Source: Candidatus Palibaumannia cicadellinicola
GTDB taxonomy: Bacteria > Pseudomonadota > Gammaproteobacteria > Enterobacterales > Enterobacteriaceae
Assembly (NCBI RefSeq): GCF_000754265.1
Contig: NZ_CP008985.1
Coordinates: forward strand, 695,426-759,425
Length of the DNA stretch: 64,000 nt
Reading direction: 5' to 3'
In this document: piece by piece, positions 44,186 through 55,959 of the stretch
How positions within the stretch are numbered: the first letter of the stretch is position 1
Layout of the letters: the number at the start of each line of letters is the position of its first letter
Translations under genes and position numbers: made by a program
The notes under the pieces: model-generated
Seen by the model: the letters and a program-made list of their open reading frames with translations, nothing else
Told to the model about the DNA's origin: nothing
The model's database searches: none

Positions 44186-46111
44186 CTAATTGCTTTGACA
44201 TAACATAGTATTATCTTGATTCGGTACCGGACTCTTCTCTCCCATATTCATGTCATGGCTACTACTGCTACTTCTATCTAAATGATCATCCCATCCTGCC
44301 GGTGGTCGTATAGAAGATTGGCGTGTCATTAGATCATCGATCTGTGGGGCATCAATAGTTTCATATTTCATGAGCGCATCTTTCATAGCCTGTAAGATAT
44401 CCATATTTTCTATCAATAACATGCGTGCGCGCAGGTAATTACGCTCAATTAGCAATTTCACTTCTTGGTCAATGATACGTGCAGTTTCGTCTGACATATG
44501 TTTAGCTTTAGCGACGGAACGACCGAGAAACACCTCACCCTCCTCTTCTGCGTATAAAAGTGGGCCTAATTTATCTGAGAATCCCCACTGAGTCACCATA
44601 TTACGAGCAATAGAAGTGGCTACTTTTATATCGTTGGATGCTCCGGTAGAAACTCTAGCTGAACCATAAATTATTTCTTCTGCCAAGCGTCCACCATATA
44701 GGGTAGAAATTTGGCTTTCCAGCTTTTGACGGCTAGAGCTAATCGTATCTCCTTCAGGTAAGAAGAAAGTCACTCCGAGAGCACGACCACGCGGGATAAT
44801 AGTTACTTTATGCACCGGATCATGGTCTGGCACCAGACGACCAATAATCGCATGACCTGCTTCGTGATAGGCTGTCGACTCTTTCTGTGCTTCGGTCATA
44901 ACCATGGAACGACGTTCGGCACCCATCATAATTTTATCTTTGGCTTTTTCAAACTCGATCATTGAGACAACATGTTTGCTACAGCGTGCCGCAAAAAGTG
45001 CTGCTTCGTTTACTAAATTAGCTAAATCTGCTCCGGAGAAGCCTGGTGTACCACGAGCAATAACTGAAGCGTCCATATCTGCTGCTAGTGGAACGCGGCG
45101 CATATGTACTTTAAGAATCTGTTCACGCCCACGCACATCCGGTAAACCAACAACTACCTGCCGATCAAAACGTCCTGGTCGTAGCAACGCTGGGTCTAAC
45201 ACGTCCGGGCGATTGGTAGCCGCGATAATAATAATGCCTTCATTACCTTCAAAACCGTCCATTTCAACCAGCATTTGGTTCAAGGTTTGTTCGCGTTCAT
45301 CGTGACCGCCGCCCAGGCCTGCTCCACGCTGCCGACCGACAGCGTCTATTTCATCTATAAATATAATGCATGGTGCTGCTTTTTTAGCCTGTTCAAACAT
45401 ATCCCGCACACGCGAGGCGCCTACACCTACAAACATTTCTACAAAATCAGAACCAGAGATCGTAAAGAATGGCACTTTTGCCTCTCCAGCGATCGCTTTA
45501 GCTAGTAAGGTTTTACCAGTACCGGGTGGCCCAACCATTAAAACACCTTTTGGAATTTTACCACCTAGTTTTTGAAAACGACTCGGTTCTCGTAGATAAT
45601 CTACCAGCTCGCTGACTTCTTCTTTAGCTTCATCGCAACCAGCAACGTCAGCAAAAGTAGTTTTAATTTGATCTTCTGTTAGCATACGTGCTTTACTTTT
45701 ACCGAAAGAAATTGCCCCCTTACCGCCTCCTTGCATTTGCCGCATAAAAAAGACCCAAACGCCAATTAGCAACAACATCGGGAACCAGGATATAAAGATT
45801 GACGCTAGCAGACTCGGTTCTTCCGGTGGTTCACCAACTACTTTCACATTTTTTGTTAAAAGAATATCTAGCAGTTTCGGGTCATTGATTGGAATAAAAG
45901 TAGTATAATGGTGATTATCTTTTTTGGTAACGGTAATCTCACGACCATTAATACGTGCTTCCCTAATTTGGTCTTGATTTAATTCGGATATAAAGGTGGA
46001 GTAATCTACTTTACGTCCATTTGATTCGCTGGGCCCGAAGCTCTGGAATAACGACATCAGCACTATTGCGATGATTAACCAAAGAATTAGGTTCTTCGCC
46101 ATATCACTCAA
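44186..46111 (-). CDS. ftsH: ATP-dependent zinc metalloprotease FtsH
   Basis: FtsH is a membrane-bound AAA+ protease that degrades LpxC, RpoH and faulty membrane proteins. Two N-terminal helices ([39 protein letters not shown]) anchor it. The AAA module has [26 protein letters not shown] and [20 protein letters not shown]; the zinc site is [11 protein letters not shown]. The 641 residues match E. coli. It lies 49 bases after rlmE. With a sigma-32 promoter at grpE, it is likely part of the retained heat-shock control. Confidence 0.97.
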   Translation of the reverse strand: MSDMAKNLILWLIIAIVLMSLFQSFGPSESNGRKVDYSTFISELNQDQIREARINGREITVTKKDNHHYTTFIPINDPKLLDILLTKNVKVVGEPPEEPSLLASIFISWFPMLLLIGVWVFFMRQMQGGGKGAISFGKSKARMLTEDQIKTTFADVAGCDEAKEEVSELVDYLREPSRFQKLGGKIPKGVLMVGPPGTGKTLLAKAIAGEAKVPFFTISGSDFVEMFVGVGASRVRDMFEQAKKAAPCIIFIDEIDAVGRQRGAGLGGGHDEREQTLNQMLVEMDGFEGNEGIIIIAATNRPDVLDPALLRPGRFDRQVVVGLPDVRGREQILKVHMRRVPLAADMDASVIARGTPGFSGADLANLVNEAALFAARCSKHVVSMIEFEKAKDKIMMGAERRSMVMTEAQKESTAYHEAGHAIIGRLVPDHDPVHKVTIIPRGRALGVTFFLPEGDTISSSRQKLESQISTLYGGRLAEEIIYGSARVSTGASNDIKVATSIARNMVTQWGFSDKLGPLLYAEEEGEVFLGRSVAKAKHMSDETARIIDQEVKLLIERNYLRARMLLIENMDILQAMKDALMKYETIDAPQIDDLMTRQSSIRPPAGWDDHLDRSSSSSHDMNMGEKSPVPNQDNTMLCQSN

Positions 46112-46160
46112 GAGATTAACCTCATATTAAAACAACATGAACTATTTGCATAATAGGGTA

Positions 46161-46790
46161 TTATATTTTACGCCCCTTCGCTAGAAGGTATACTTCGCTG
46201 GAACGAGACAGCGAAGCATCTGGTTTAATAATTTTGACTTTCGTAAATAAGAAGCGTATGTTCCGTAAAGACTCATCAAACCCATCTCCCTGAAATACTT
46301 TAACTATAAAACTACCACCTGGAATTAAAATATCTCGACATATTTTTAATGCATGTTCTACTAAAGACATAGATTTTGGAATATCTATCATTGGGATCCC
46401 ACTCATATTAGGGGCCATATCTGATAAAATAACCTGAACTTTTGTTTGTCCTACTAATTTCAGTAGTATTCGTAATACTTCCGGATCACAAAAATCCCCC
46501 TGCAAAAACTCTACGCCTAATAACGGAGACATAGAGAGGAGATCACAGGCAATCACACGTCCTTTTCTGCCTATTTGCGTCGCAGCATATTGCGACCAAC
46601 CTCCAGGTGCCGCACCAAGATCTATTACTGTCATGCAAGGCTGAAACAGCTTATATTTTTTTTGTATTTCATCAAGTTTAAACCAAGCACGAGAACGTAG
46701 TCCCTTTTTTTGTGCTTGTATCACGTATTTATCTTTAAAGTGTTCTTGCAGCCAGCAGTGGGAGCTAGCTGAACGTTTTTGGGAAATCAT
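46161..46790 (-). CDS. rlmE: 23S rRNA 2'-O-ribose methyltransferase RlmE
   Basis: RlmE (FtsJ, RrmJ) methylates U2552 of 23S rRNA, important for 50S assembly. The SAM motif [15 protein letters not shown], the K-D-K-E residues within [36 protein letters not shown] and [13 protein letters not shown] are all present. The 209 residues equal E. coli. It sits next to ftsH, in the E. coli heat-shock pair order, and has a possible sigma-32 promoter upstream. Confidence 0.97.
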   Translation of the reverse strand: MISQKRSASSHCWLQEHFKDKYVIQAQKKGLRSRAWFKLDEIQKKYKLFQPCMTVIDLGAAPGGWSQYAATQIGRKGRVIACDLLSMSPLLGVEFLQGDFCDPEVLRILLKLVGQTKVQVILSDMAPNMSGIPMIDIPKSMSLVEHALKICRDILIPGGSFIVKVFQGDGFDESLRNIRFLFTKVKIIKPDASLSRSSEVYLLAKGRKI

Positions 46791-46896
46791 ATTAATTTTT
46801 GAAATGATTTGAATAGAATACCGTCAGTAAACGGTGAAGAGATTTTGCCACTCATACGTCTAACATATCGCTGTTCAAAGCAATCTGATGTGTATG

Positions 46897-46925
46897 ACAT
46901 GACGGTAGAGGGCTTCGTTTTCAAT
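46897..46925 (-). promoter_or_regulatory. Possible sigma-32 promoter for rlmE-ftsH
   Basis: On the minus strand ATTGAA (46920-46925) and CGTCATGT (46897-46904) are 15 bases apart, about 107 bases before the rlmE ATG. They fit CTTGAA-N13-15-CCCCATnT with one and two mismatches. E. coli transcribes rrmJ-ftsH from a heat-shock promoter, which supports the call. It is much weaker than the grpE site. Confidence 0.35.
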
Positions 46926-46948
46926 CCCAAACGAAGCAAAAAAGATAA

Positions 46949-47200
46949 ATGAATCCAAAGCAAAATCAACAACAGCATCACCTAACCTAAAAACCTGGCC
47001 ATACGTGGCAAATCAAATGGTAATTATAATCAACGAATAACAACAACTATGATTGAATATTTTTCGCTAAAATTGAATCGGTACTGGAAAGTTTTAATCT
47101 GATTAGTGAACAGCTGATTGCAAACTAACCAAGACACTATCTATTATAACTAAATATACTTTATTTAGTATATCAGCAAAGAGTATAACATTTTTAATAA
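46949..47200 (+). pseudogene. yhbY: Probable yhbY remnant between rlmE and greA
   Basis: E. coli has yhbY (a small CRM-domain ribosome-assembly RNA-binding protein) on the plus strand between rlmE and greA. Here the interval has no open gene, but frameshifted pieces match in order and spacing: MN..KQ at 46949, VIII for VVLL at 47020, LI*LV for LIKVK at 47094, and D-x-x-TKTL for DRETKTL ending at 47139, then AKSITF for GKTLVL near the greA end. The offsets from the E. coli positions stay within 8-11 bases. Each piece alone is weak; together they suggest a dead gene. Confidence 0.55.
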
Positions 47201-47204
47201 AAAA

Positions 47205-47681
47205 TTATATATACTTAACTTTTAATATATGATACTTGACTTCTCCTCCAGGCGTTTGAATCACAACAATATCTCCCTCTTCCTTACCTACGAGTCCACG
47301 AGCAATGGGTGAATTTATAGAAATTAGATTCTGTTTAAAATCTGCTTCATCGTCACCAACTATGCGATAAGTTTGTTGTTCTTGGATATTAAGATTATCA
47401 ACACTTACCGTAGCGCCAAAAATTACGCGAGAACTAGGAGATATTTTAGTTACATCAATAATCTGTGCATTAGAAAGTTTAGCTTCAATTTCCTGAATCC
47501 TACCTTCGCAAAAACCTTGCTGCTCGCGTGCAGCATGGTATTCAGAGTTTTCTTTTAGATCTCCGTATTCACGAGCTTCCACAATATCCCGGATAATTTC
47601 AGGGCGACGTACACTTTTTAAGTAACTTAGTTCTTCCCGTAGTTTTTCAGCGCCGCGTAGAGTCATGGGAGTTTGATTCAT
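47205..47681 (-). CDS. greA: Transcript cleavage factor GreA
   Basis: GreA rescues stalled RNA polymerase by stimulating cleavage of the backtracked RNA. The N-terminal coiled coil carries the acidic tip [21 protein letters not shown] (residues about 39-59), which reaches the active site. The C-terminal domain includes [32 protein letters not shown] and [13 protein letters not shown]. The 158 residues are full length. It is divergent from dacB, as in E. coli; the 244-base space between holds promoters only. Confidence 0.97.
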   Translation of the reverse strand: MNQTPMTLRGAEKLREELSYLKSVRRPEIIRDIVEAREYGDLKENSEYHAAREQQGFCEGRIQEIEAKLSNAQIIDVTKISPSSRVIFGATVSVDNLNIQEQQTYRIVGDDEADFKQNLISINSPIARGLVGKEEGDIVVIQTPGGEVKYHILKVKYI

Positions 47682-47925
47682 AATTATACCTTTACGTTAA
47701 TTGATACTACATTGCGAAAGTAGTAGCTATCTAAAAGTGTAATGCTAATGCTACTTTAGCTTCGTTAGCCCTACTATGAACTGCTTCCCAACCTAATCTA
47801 ATTTTTAAATGATGATTTGAGAAGCATTTTACCGCAGAGTTTAGTATCGGTCATCGTTTACTTTCTCCATATTCGCACCGTAGTATGTACTATTAGAGTT
47901 AGTGATTTTTTTTTGACTCAATATT

Positions 47926-49365
47926 ATGTTTGTTTCAAAATTAATAAGATGCTGGACTAGTGTTTTAATACTATCCGCACAAGCAGTAGCGGTTGAAAAC
48001 TACACCGCATATTTACCAGAAGGTGTTAACCTAGCGTTAATGGTACAAAAAGTAGGAGCGCCGCAGCCGATTATCGATTATCACAGTCAGCAGCTAGCGC
48101 TACCTGCTAGTACGATTAAGCTATTGACAGCACTAGCAGCACTACTACAACTAGGACCAACCTATCGTTTTCATACTAGTTTTGAAGCAGTATTACCTGC
48201 TGTAGAGGGAGTATTGCACAGTGATCTGATCGCACATTTTGGCGGTGATCCAACATTTTCTCGTCAACGACTGCATACAATGGTGACAACACTACGTAAG
48301 CAGCGTATAAGACAGATTACTGGTAACTTAATTATCGATACGTCAGTATTCGCTAGTTATGATAAAGCACCTGGTTGGCCATGGAATAATTTGACCCGAT
48401 GCTTTAGTTCACCTCCAGGTGCTGCGATCATTGATCGTAACTGCTTTTCTCTTTCTCTTTATAGCGGGCAGACTGTAGGTGAAATAGCTTTTATTCATCT
48501 CTCTTCTTACTATCCTATACATATGTTCAGTCAGGTACGTACTCTTGCGCGTAGATCTCGAGATTACTGTGAGCTAGATATAATATCAGGCGAACTAAAT
48601 CGTTTTACCTTAACAGGTTGTATTACTCAACGCTCTGAACCTCTATCACTTACATTTGCAGTACAGGATGGCGCTAGCTATGTCGGTGCCATTATAAAAG
48701 AAGCACTAAAGCAGGCAGATATAAAGCTGAATGGTACGATTATACGACAAAATTATCCTACTACAGTTACATCACGTCAGGTTTTAGCGGAATCTACTTC
48801 TGCGCCATTACATGATTTATTACATGTTATGCTCAAAACATCAGATAATATGATTGCCGATACTATTTTTCGTACCATCGGCCATGAACGCTTCAAAGTA
48901 CCGGGCACCTGGCGTGCTGGTTCTGACGCAGTACGCCAAATTCTACACGAATATGCTAATATTAACTTAGGTAACACTATTCAAGTTGATGGATCTGGTC
49001 TATCACGCTATGATCTCATCTCGCCTGCAACTATGATGCGTGTCCTACAATATATCGGTCAGCATGATCAGGTACTCAATTTCATCTCTATGCTACCATT
49101 AGCTGGTTATGACGGTACGCTGATGTTTCGTACTGGCCTGCATAAAGCAGGATTAGACGGTAAACTTTCAGCAAAAACTGGCTCATTACAAGGTGTCTAT
49201 AATTTAGCTGGTTTTATGACGGTCTCTAGTGGTCAGCGTATAGCGTTTGTCCAGTATCTTTCTGGATATACAGTTTTGCATTCACCGGAAGATTCGTATG
49301 CATATAAAATACCGTTAGTTCGTTTTGAATACTGGCTATATAAAACTATTTATCTTCATAACTAA
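47926..49365 (+). CDS. dacB: D-alanyl-D-alanine carboxypeptidase/endopeptidase PBP4
   Basis: DacB (PBP4) trims and cleaves peptidoglycan cross-links in the periplasm. A signal peptide (WTSVLILSAQAVA) leads to penicillin-binding motifs: PASTIKLLTALAAL (SxxK, Ser near residue 62), LKTSDNMIADT (SxN) and SAKTGSLQGVYNLAGF (KTG). The extra domains between SxxK and SxN, typical of PBP4, are present. Its 479 residues match E. coli (477). It stands between greA and obgE as in E. coli. Confidence 0.96.
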   Translation: MFVSKLIRCWTSVLILSAQAVAVENYTAYLPEGVNLALMVQKVGAPQPIIDYHSQQLALPASTIKLLTALAALLQLGPTYRFHTSFEAVLPAVEGVLHSDLIAHFGGDPTFSRQRLHTMVTTLRKQRIRQITGNLIIDTSVFASYDKAPGWPWNNLTRCFSSPPGAAIIDRNCFSLSLYSGQTVGEIAFIHLSSYYPIHMFSQVRTLARRSRDYCELDIISGELNRFTLTGCITQRSEPLSLTFAVQDGASYVGAIIKEALKQADIKLNGTIIRQNYPTTVTSRQVLAESTSAPLHDLLHVMLKTSDNMIADTIFRTIGHERFKVPGTWRAGSDAVRQILHEYANINLGNTIQVDGSGLSRYDLISPATMMRVLQYIGQHDQVLNFISMLPLAGYDGTLMFRTGLHKAGLDGKLSAKTGSLQGVYNLAGFMTVSSGQRIAFVQYLSGYTVLHSPEDSYAYKIPLVRFEYWLYKTIYLHN

Positions 49366-49454
49366 AAGTTACTCGGAATTCAAAGACAAAATTTATGAAG
49401 GATAATATATATGCTATAGTAAAATCTACAAAAGATAGTTTTATATGATCAAAT

Positions 49455-50564
<1,110 letters not shown>

Positions 50565-50619
50565 TTAGGTACTATAAAGAATAATAATAAAAATTATTTA
50601 TTGTTTATTTTATTAGTAA

Positions 50620-50895
50620 TTACTTAATTTCGTTAATAACGTTAACAACGTGACGTTTTTTATGTTTCAGACGATTATTCTTAACTTTAAACTGTACTTT
50701 ACCCTCAGTTAGAGCAAAGATAGTATAATCTTTACCACAGCCTACGTTCGTTCCTGGATGAAATTTAGTTCCTCGCTGACGTATAATAATACTACCTGCT
50801 TTTACTATTTCATCACCAAAAAATTTAACGCCTAGTCGCTTACTTTCTGAGTCACGACCATTGCGTGTAGAGCCACCAGCTTTTTTATGTGCCAT
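50620..50895 (-). CDS. rpmA: 50S ribosomal protein L27
   Basis: L27 reaches the peptidyl transferase centre with its N-terminus. [20 protein letters not shown] and [26 protein letters not shown] are conserved. The 91 residues exceed the E. coli length (85) owing to a basic tail ([19 protein letters not shown]) unlike the usual end. It lies 23 bases after rplU and is surely co-transcribed with it. Confidence 0.97.
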   Translation of the reverse strand: MAHKKAGGSTRNGRDSESKRLGVKFFGDEIVKAGSIIIRQRGTKFHPGTNVGCGKDYTIFALTEGKVQFKVKNNRLKHKKRHVVNVINEIK

Positions 50896-50918
50896 AAGTA
50901 TACTTTAAATTTATTAAA

Positions 50919-51230
50919 TTAAACTTTAATACTAGTGACTTCAACTTCGGTAAACCACTGACGATGACCATGGTGCTTACGAGAGTGTTTACGACGACGA
51001 AACTTGATAATGTTTAATTTTTTACCCCTACCGTGAGCAATTACTCTTGCAGTAATTTTGCCATGATTAATTAGAGGATTACCGATATGAATATTATCGC
51101 TAGTAGTTATCATCATAACTTCGTTAAATTCGATAGTACTATCAGTTGCTATGTTCAGCTTTTCAAGGCGGACAGTTTGACCTTCTCTTACTCGGTACTG
51201 TTTACCACCATTTTGAAAAATTGCGTACAT
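50919..51230 (-). CDS. rplU: 50S ribosomal protein L21
   Basis: L21 is a 50S protein that binds 23S r[28 protein letters not shown] and the basic [23 protein letters not shown] are typical. Its 103 residues equal E. coli. A very good AAGGAG site precedes the ATG. It is divergent from ispB, as in E. coli. Confidence 0.98.
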   Translation of the reverse strand: MYAIFQNGGKQYRVREGQTVRLEKLNIATDSTIEFNEVMMITTSDNIHIGNPLINHGKITARVIAHGRGKKLNIIKFRRRKHSRKHHGHRQWFTEVEVTSIKV

Positions 51231-51276
51231 AAAAAACTCCTTTTAGTCCGCTTTTTCTGTTCACAACAATAATAAT

Positions 51277-51305
51277 ATGATACGTGAAAATTTGATTCAA
51301 AACAA
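51277..51305 (-). promoter_or_regulatory. Candidate sigma-70 promoter for rplU-rpmA
   Basis: On the minus strand TTGTTT (51300-51305) and TATCAT (51277-51282) are exactly 17 bases apart, about 47 bases before the rplU ATG. The -10 has one mismatch and the -35 two. Position and spacing fit a ribosomal protein promoter, but the DNA is AT-rich. Confidence 0.45.
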
Positions 51306-51428
51306 GTTTTTATCAGGTTTTTACTTCTGATTTTTTTAAGTACAATCAGCAAAAACATTTTTGCCATTTAATTTTATGTGTTATGTGCTGCATTACATAT
51401 AACGTCACACTAAAATAGTGAAAATATA

Positions 51429-52400
51429 ATGAATATCAAACAAATTCTCGAAATAATAGCATCCGATATGGCAAATGTTGATACGATGATTTATGAACAA
51501 CTTAATTCTGATATCGTTTTGATAAATAAACTAGGACACTATATTATCAGCGGGAGAGGTAAGCGCATTCGTCCAATGATCGTTGTACTAATAGCTCGGG
51601 CATTAAACTATGATATTAAACAGCATGTAACTGTTGCGGCACTAATCGAATTTATTCATACAGCTACATTACTTCACGATGATGTCGTAGATGAATCTAA
51701 TATGCGTCGTGGTAAAGCAAGCGCTAATGCTACATTTGGTAATGCAGCAAGTGTATTAGTCGGTGACTTTATTTACACACGTGCTTTTCAGATGATCATA
51801 GCACTCGAATCACTACGAGTACTGAAATTAATGTCTGAAGCAGTAAACATTATTGTAGAAGGCGAAGTACTACAATTAATGAATTGTCACGATCCAGACA
51901 TTACTATCGAAAATTATATGCAAATTATATATAATAAAACTGCAAAATTATTTGAAGTAGCTTCTCAATCGTCTGCGATTTTGGCAGGTGCACTTCCATA
52001 TCAAGAAGTGGCGTTACGTGATTACGGCCGCTATTTAGGTACTGCTTTCCAACTAATTGATGATTTACTAGATTATGGTGCTAATGGTAATCGGATAGGA
52101 AAAAATACTGGAGATGATCTAAACGAAGGAAAATCTACCCTACCTTTACTACATGCTATGCATAATGGTACTCCTGTACAGACATCACTTATTCGTCAAG
52201 TAATTGTACAAGGTAATGGTCGTAATTTTATGGAAATGATATTAGAAACCATGCATCAATGTGGTTCATTAGAATATACACGTAAATGTGCTGAAGAAGA
52301 GGCAGATAAAGCCATCACTTGTCTTACTTGTTTATCCCCTTCTCCTTATCGTGATGCTTTAGAAAATTTGGCACACTTAATAGTACAACGTAGCTTTTAA
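51429..52400 (+). CDS. ispB: Octaprenyl diphosphate synthase
   Basis: IspB makes the C40 side chain of ubiquinone from farnesyl pyrophosphate and isopentenyl pyrophosphate. The two aspartate-rich motifs are LLHDDVVDESNMRRGKAS (DDxxD near residue 84) and FQLIDDLLDYGANG (near residue 211). GKRIRPM and KTAKLFEVASQSSAILAG are typical. The 323 residues are full length. This is the first gene of the more AT-rich last part of the window. It is divergent from rplU, preserving the E. coli arrangement. Confidence 0.96.
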   Translation: MNIKQILEIIASDMANVDTMIYEQLNSDIVLINKLGHYIISGRGKRIRPMIVVLIARALNYDIKQHVTVAALIEFIHTATLLHDDVVDESNMRRGKASANATFGNAASVLVGDFIYTRAFQMIIALESLRVLKLMSEAVNIIVEGEVLQLMNCHDPDITIENYMQIIYNKTAKLFEVASQSSAILAGALPYQEVALRDYGRYLGTAFQLIDDLLDYGANGNRIGKNTGDDLNEGKSTLPLLHAMHNGTPVQTSLIRQVIVQGNGRNFMEMILETMHQCGSLEYTRKCAEEEADKAITCLTCLSPSPYRDALENLAHLIVQRSF

Positions 52401-52588
52401 TAGCTTCTATAAATTGAAATAAATTTATTTATATCAAACATGTCTCATGATTATAGCACTTAATAGAAAGTGAAAGATGATTGTGTTGATTAAATACTTA
52501 CTACAGCTTTGGTAGAAAGACTCGATAATAACTGAATCTATAGTAGTTAATCTTATTAAAACTAAGATAGCTAAAAAATATTCAGTAC

Positions 52589-52606
52589 TGACTTGAGGTC
52601 AGTTTA
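52589..52606. repeat. Small hairpin before pgk
   Basis: ACTGAC and GTCAGT form a 6-bp stem around TTGAG, followed by TTACG. It lies 190 bases after ispB and about 25 bases before pgk, so it might end the ispB transcript or sit in the pgk leader. No T-run follows. Nothing else is seen in 52401-52632; epd, which precedes pgk in E. coli, is absent. Confidence 0.3.
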
Positions 52607-52632
52607 CGAGCTCAAATATAAGAAGGTGAATT

Positions 52633-53829
52633 ATGGCAATCATTCAGATGATAGATTTAAATTTAATGGGTAAACGTGTTTTAATTCGCTCTGATCTTAA
52701 TGTACCAATTCACAAAGGTGAAATTACTTCACATGCTCGTATATATGCGTCTTTACCAACTATCAAAACAGCTCTGAAACAAGGCGCAAGTGTAATGGTT
52801 ACTTCTCATCTTGGCCGACCTATAGAAGGTCAATACAACGCTGAATTATCATTACAGCCAATAGTAAATTATTTAAAAAAGAAAATTTCTGCTCCTATTA
52901 GGCTTGTTAAAGATTATCTCAATGGTGTAGAAATTTCTGTAGGAGAACTAGTAGTATTAGAAAATGTACGTTTTAATAAAGGTGAAAAAATAAATGATGA
53001 TAATTTAGCAAAAAGATATGCGGCATTATGTGATATTTTTGTGATGGATGCTTTTGGCACTGCTCATAGAGCTCATGCTTCTACTTATGGAGTAGGAAAA
53101 TTTGCGCCGATTACCTGTGCTGGCCCACTATTATTTGATGAATTAAAAACATTAAGTACAGTACTACAAAATCCAGAACGTCCAATGGTTGCTATCATTG
53201 GTGGTTCTAAAATATCGACAAAACTAACGATACTTAATGAACTTTCAAAAATATCAGATCAAATTATCATTGGTGGAGGTATCGCAAACACTTTTTTTGC
53301 GGCACTAGGTTATAATATTGGTTTATCGTTATTTGAAACTAATTTACTTACAGAAGCAAAACAATTACTAAACAGTAATAAAATTTATATTCCTACTGAT
53401 GTACGCGTAGCTACTAAATTTTGTGAAACAGCTATAGCAACCTTAAAGTCTATCAAAAATATTCAGCCATATGAATATATTCTTGATTTGGGTGATGAAT
53501 CTGCAGCTAGTTTAGCAAACATGTTAAAAAATGCTAAAACTATTTTGTGGAATGGCCCAGTTGGAGTTTTTGAATTTACTAATTTTCGTAAAAGTACTGA
53601 GATATTGGCTCGTGCTATCGCTGAAAGTAATGCGTTTTCTATAGCTGGTGGTGGCGATACACTAGCAGCAATTAATCTTTTTAAGATTGCTCATAATATA
53701 TCTTATATTTCTACAGGTGGTGGTGCTTTTCTCGAGTTTATCGGGGGAAAAACACTTCCTGTAGTCGTAATGCTTGAAGAACGTGCAAAACATTTAGAAT
53801 ACGTAGGAAAAAACGATGCAAAAATCTAG
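52633..53829 (+). CDS. pgk: Phosphoglycerate kinase
   Basis: Pgk makes ATP in glycolysis by transferring phosphate from 1,3-bisphosphoglycerate to ADP. Motifs are [67 protein letters not shown] and AGGGDTLAA. At 398 residues it is about 11 longer than in E. coli, with a small C-terminal extension. It is followed by fbaA after 92 bases, as in E. coli. An AAGGTG site precedes the ATG. Confidence 0.97.
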   Translation: MAIIQMIDLNLMGKRVLIRSDLNVPIHKGEITSHARIYASLPTIKTALKQGASVMVTSHLGRPIEGQYNAELSLQPIVNYLKKKISAPIRLVKDYLNGVEISVGELVVLENVRFNKGEKINDDNLAKRYAALCDIFVMDAFGTAHRAHASTYGVGKFAPITCAGPLLFDELKTLSTVLQNPERPMVAIIGGSKISTKLTILNELSKISDQIIIGGGIANTFFAALGYNIGLSLFETNLLTEAKQLLNSNKIYIPTDVRVATKFCETAIATLKSIKNIQPYEYILDLGDESAASLANMLKNAKTILWNGPVGVFEFTNFRKSTEILARAIAESNAFSIAGGGDTLAAINLFKIAHNISYISTGGGAFLEFIGGKTLPVVVMLEERAKHLEYVGKNDAKI

Positions 53830-53921
53830 CTTTACTACATTTGTTAATCAAATAATACTGAGATAGTAATACTCATATATTTTATCTTTCACTTGATTTT
53901 ACAAAAGTAGGACCAAATTAT

Positions 53922-54998
53922 ATGTCTAAAATTTTAGATTTTGTAAAACCAGGAGTGATTACTGGTGATGATATTCAAATAGTATTCGCTATCGCAAAAG
54001 AAAACAAATTTGCTTTACCTGCTGTTAACTGTATCGGTACAGATTCTATTAATGCAACATTAGAGGCAGCTATGAAAGTAAGTGCACCTATTATTGTCCA
54101 ATTTTCTTATGGCGGTGCAGCTTTTATGGCAGGTATGGGTATTAAAAAGGAAAGCAAGACTACTTCAGTACTAGGAGCAATATCCGGAGCCCTACACGTG
54201 CATCATATAGCAGAATATTATGGAGTGCCGGTCATACTACATACTGATCATTGTTCTAAAAAACTATTGCCATGGTTAGATGATCTCCTAATAGCTGACG
54301 AAAAACATTTTATGACCACTGGTAAGCCACTGTTTTCCTCACATATGATTGATCTATCTGAAGAATCATTAGATGATAATCTAAAAATAAGTGCTGAATA
54401 CTTAGCTAAAATGGATAAGTTAAACATAACACTAGAAATAGAATTAGGATGTACTGGTGGTGAAGAAGATGGTGTCGATCATCGTTTGATAGATCATTCA
54501 GTGCTGTATACCAAACCAGAAGATGTTGCCTATGCTTACGAAATACTAAATGCAATTAGCCCACGCTTCACAATCGCAGCTGCTTTCGGTAACGTTCACG
54601 GTGTGTATCAACCAGGTAATGTACAGCTGAGACCTAAAATTCTTGAGAACTCACAGAAATACGTTTCTAAAAAATTTGGACTTCCGACTAATGTTATCAA
54701 TTTAGTATTTCATGGTGGTTCTGGCTCTACGCTAGAAGAGATTAAGGAAGCAGTAAGTTACGGTGTAGTAAAAATGAATATTGATACAGATATCCAGTGG
54801 GCTACTTGGCAAGGAATTCTGCAGTACTATGATCAGAATCAAAAATTTCTACAGAGCCAATTAGGTAACCATGATGATATTAATAAACCCAATAAAAAAT
54901 TTTATGATCCACGCACTTGGATTCGTGCCGGACAGATATCGATGGTGAACCGTCTTGAATTAGCTTTTCAAGAACTTAATGCGATTAATGTGTTATAG
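53922..54998 (+). CDS. fbaA: Fructose-bisphosphate aldolase, class II
   Basis: FbaA is the zinc-dependent aldolase that splits fructose 1,6-bisphosphate. Zinc ligands and substrate motifs are visible: VILHTDHCSKKLLPW (His near residue 110), LEIELGCTGGEEDGVDH (about 174), GNVHGVYQPGNVQLRP (His near 227), VFHGGSGSTLEEI (His near 265) and VKMNIDTDIQWA. The 358 residues match E. coli. It probably shares a transcript with pgk. Confidence 0.98.
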   Translation: MSKILDFVKPGVITGDDIQIVFAIAKENKFALPAVNCIGTDSINATLEAAMKVSAPIIVQFSYGGAAFMAGMGIKKESKTTSVLGAISGALHVHHIAEYYGVPVILHTDHCSKKLLPWLDDLLIADEKHFMTTGKPLFSSHMIDLSEESLDDNLKISAEYLAKMDKLNITLEIELGCTGGEEDGVDHRLIDHSVLYTKPEDVAYAYEILNAISPRFTIAAAFGNVHGVYQPGNVQLRPKILENSQKYVSKKFGLPTNVINLVFHGGSGSTLEEIKEAVSYGVVKMNIDTDIQWATWQGILQYYDQNQKFLQSQLGNHDDINKPNKKFYDPRTWIRAGQISMVNRLELAFQELNAINVL

Positions 54999-55175
54999 TA
55001 TTAATATAAATATATATAGTAACAACAGTGATTCTGTACTAATAGCTGTTAAACATATCAAATAAATTCATATAGATGATCAATTTCAGTTAGTAACCTA
55101 ATCTTAAATTAGTCGATTTTTTGTAGAGTAAAAATAACAAGTTTATTACTATACTTGACATCTTTGCTCAATTGT

Positions 55176-55206
55176 TTGACATAAGGGCTTGATTAATTTG
55201 TATATC
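55176..55206 (+). promoter_or_regulatory. Candidate promoter for rpiA
   Basis: A perfect -35 TTGACA (55176-55181) is followed by TGTATA at 17 bases or TATATC at 19 bases. A second TTGACA lies at 55155-55160. The putative -10 overlaps an inverted repeat CTTGAT..ATCAAG. The rpiA ATG is at 55223, so the leader would be only about 10-15 bases. Confidence 0.4.
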
Positions 55207-55222
55207 AAGTAGAATAACAACG

Positions 55223-55882
55223 ATGATGCAGGATGAACTGAAAAAAGCTGTGGGTTGGGCCGCCCTAAAATATATTCCGTTAGGGACTATCGTAGGAGTA
55301 GGTACTGGTTCTACGATCGCTCACTTTATCGATGCTCTTGCGACAATCAGGAATAATATTAAAGGTGTTGTCTCTAGTTCTGAAGTCTCAACAGAAAAAT
55401 TAAAAAGTCTAGGTATCTTACTATTTGACCTCAATGATGTTGATTCACTAGATATATATGTTGATGGTACCGATGAAATTAATAGCAACATGCAAATGAT
55501 TAAAGGTGGCGGTGCAGCTCTGACCCGTGAAAAAGTTATTGCCGCGGTAGCACGTCAATTTATTTGTATTGCTGATATTAGCAAACAGGTTCAGATATTA
55601 GGACACTTTCCTTTACCAGTTGAAGTTATACCTATGGCTCGTGCTTGGGTTACACGAGAATTAATCAACCTTACTGGTGGTTTACCTAAATACCGTCATG
55701 GTGTTGTTACTGATAACGGGAATATTATTTTAGATATACATCACTTACATATTTTAGATGCTATTACATTAGAAAATATTATTAATAATATACCAGGAGT
55801 AGTCACCGTCGGACTTTTTGCTCGTCGTAGAGCAGATATAGCTCTTATTAGCAACCCACAGGGTATTAAAGTAATGAGCTGA
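55223..55882 (+). CDS. rpiA: Ribose-5-phosphate isomerase A
   Basis: RpiA interconverts ribose 5-phosphate and ribulose 5-phosphate, the substrate of RibB. The motifs are [13 protein letters not shown] (residue 25), [36 protein letters not shown] with catalytic Asp and Glu (about 80-103), and [11 protein letters not shown]. It has 219 residues, as in E. coli. The first two codons are both ATG, so its start is one codon uncertain. It converges on fau. Confidence 0.97.
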   Translation: MMQDELKKAVGWAALKYIPLGTIVGVGTGSTIAHFIDALATIRNNIKGVVSSSEVSTEKLKSLGILLFDLNDVDSLDIYVDGTDEINSNMQMIKGGGAALTREKVIAAVARQFICIADISKQVQILGHFPLPVEVIPMARAWVTRELINLTGGLPKYRHGVVTDNGNIILDIHHLHILDAITLENIINNIPGVVTVGLFARRRADIALISNPQGIKVMS

Positions 55883-55959
55883 CAATCTTGATTATTATCA
55901 AGAGATATCAGTTATCTAACTAAGTAACATTAGTTAACTTATTGTAAGTACTTCTAATA

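Noticed and set aside
45275..45575. Overlapping open frames antisense to ftsH
   Set aside because: They mirror the codon structure of the conserved AAA domain of ftsH and show no independent signal.
46787..46981. 64-codon open frame on the minus strand before rlmE with a hydrophobic start
   Set aside because: It has no ribosome site and no family resemblance, and overlaps the likely yhbY remnant and a possible promoter. It looks like a chance frame.
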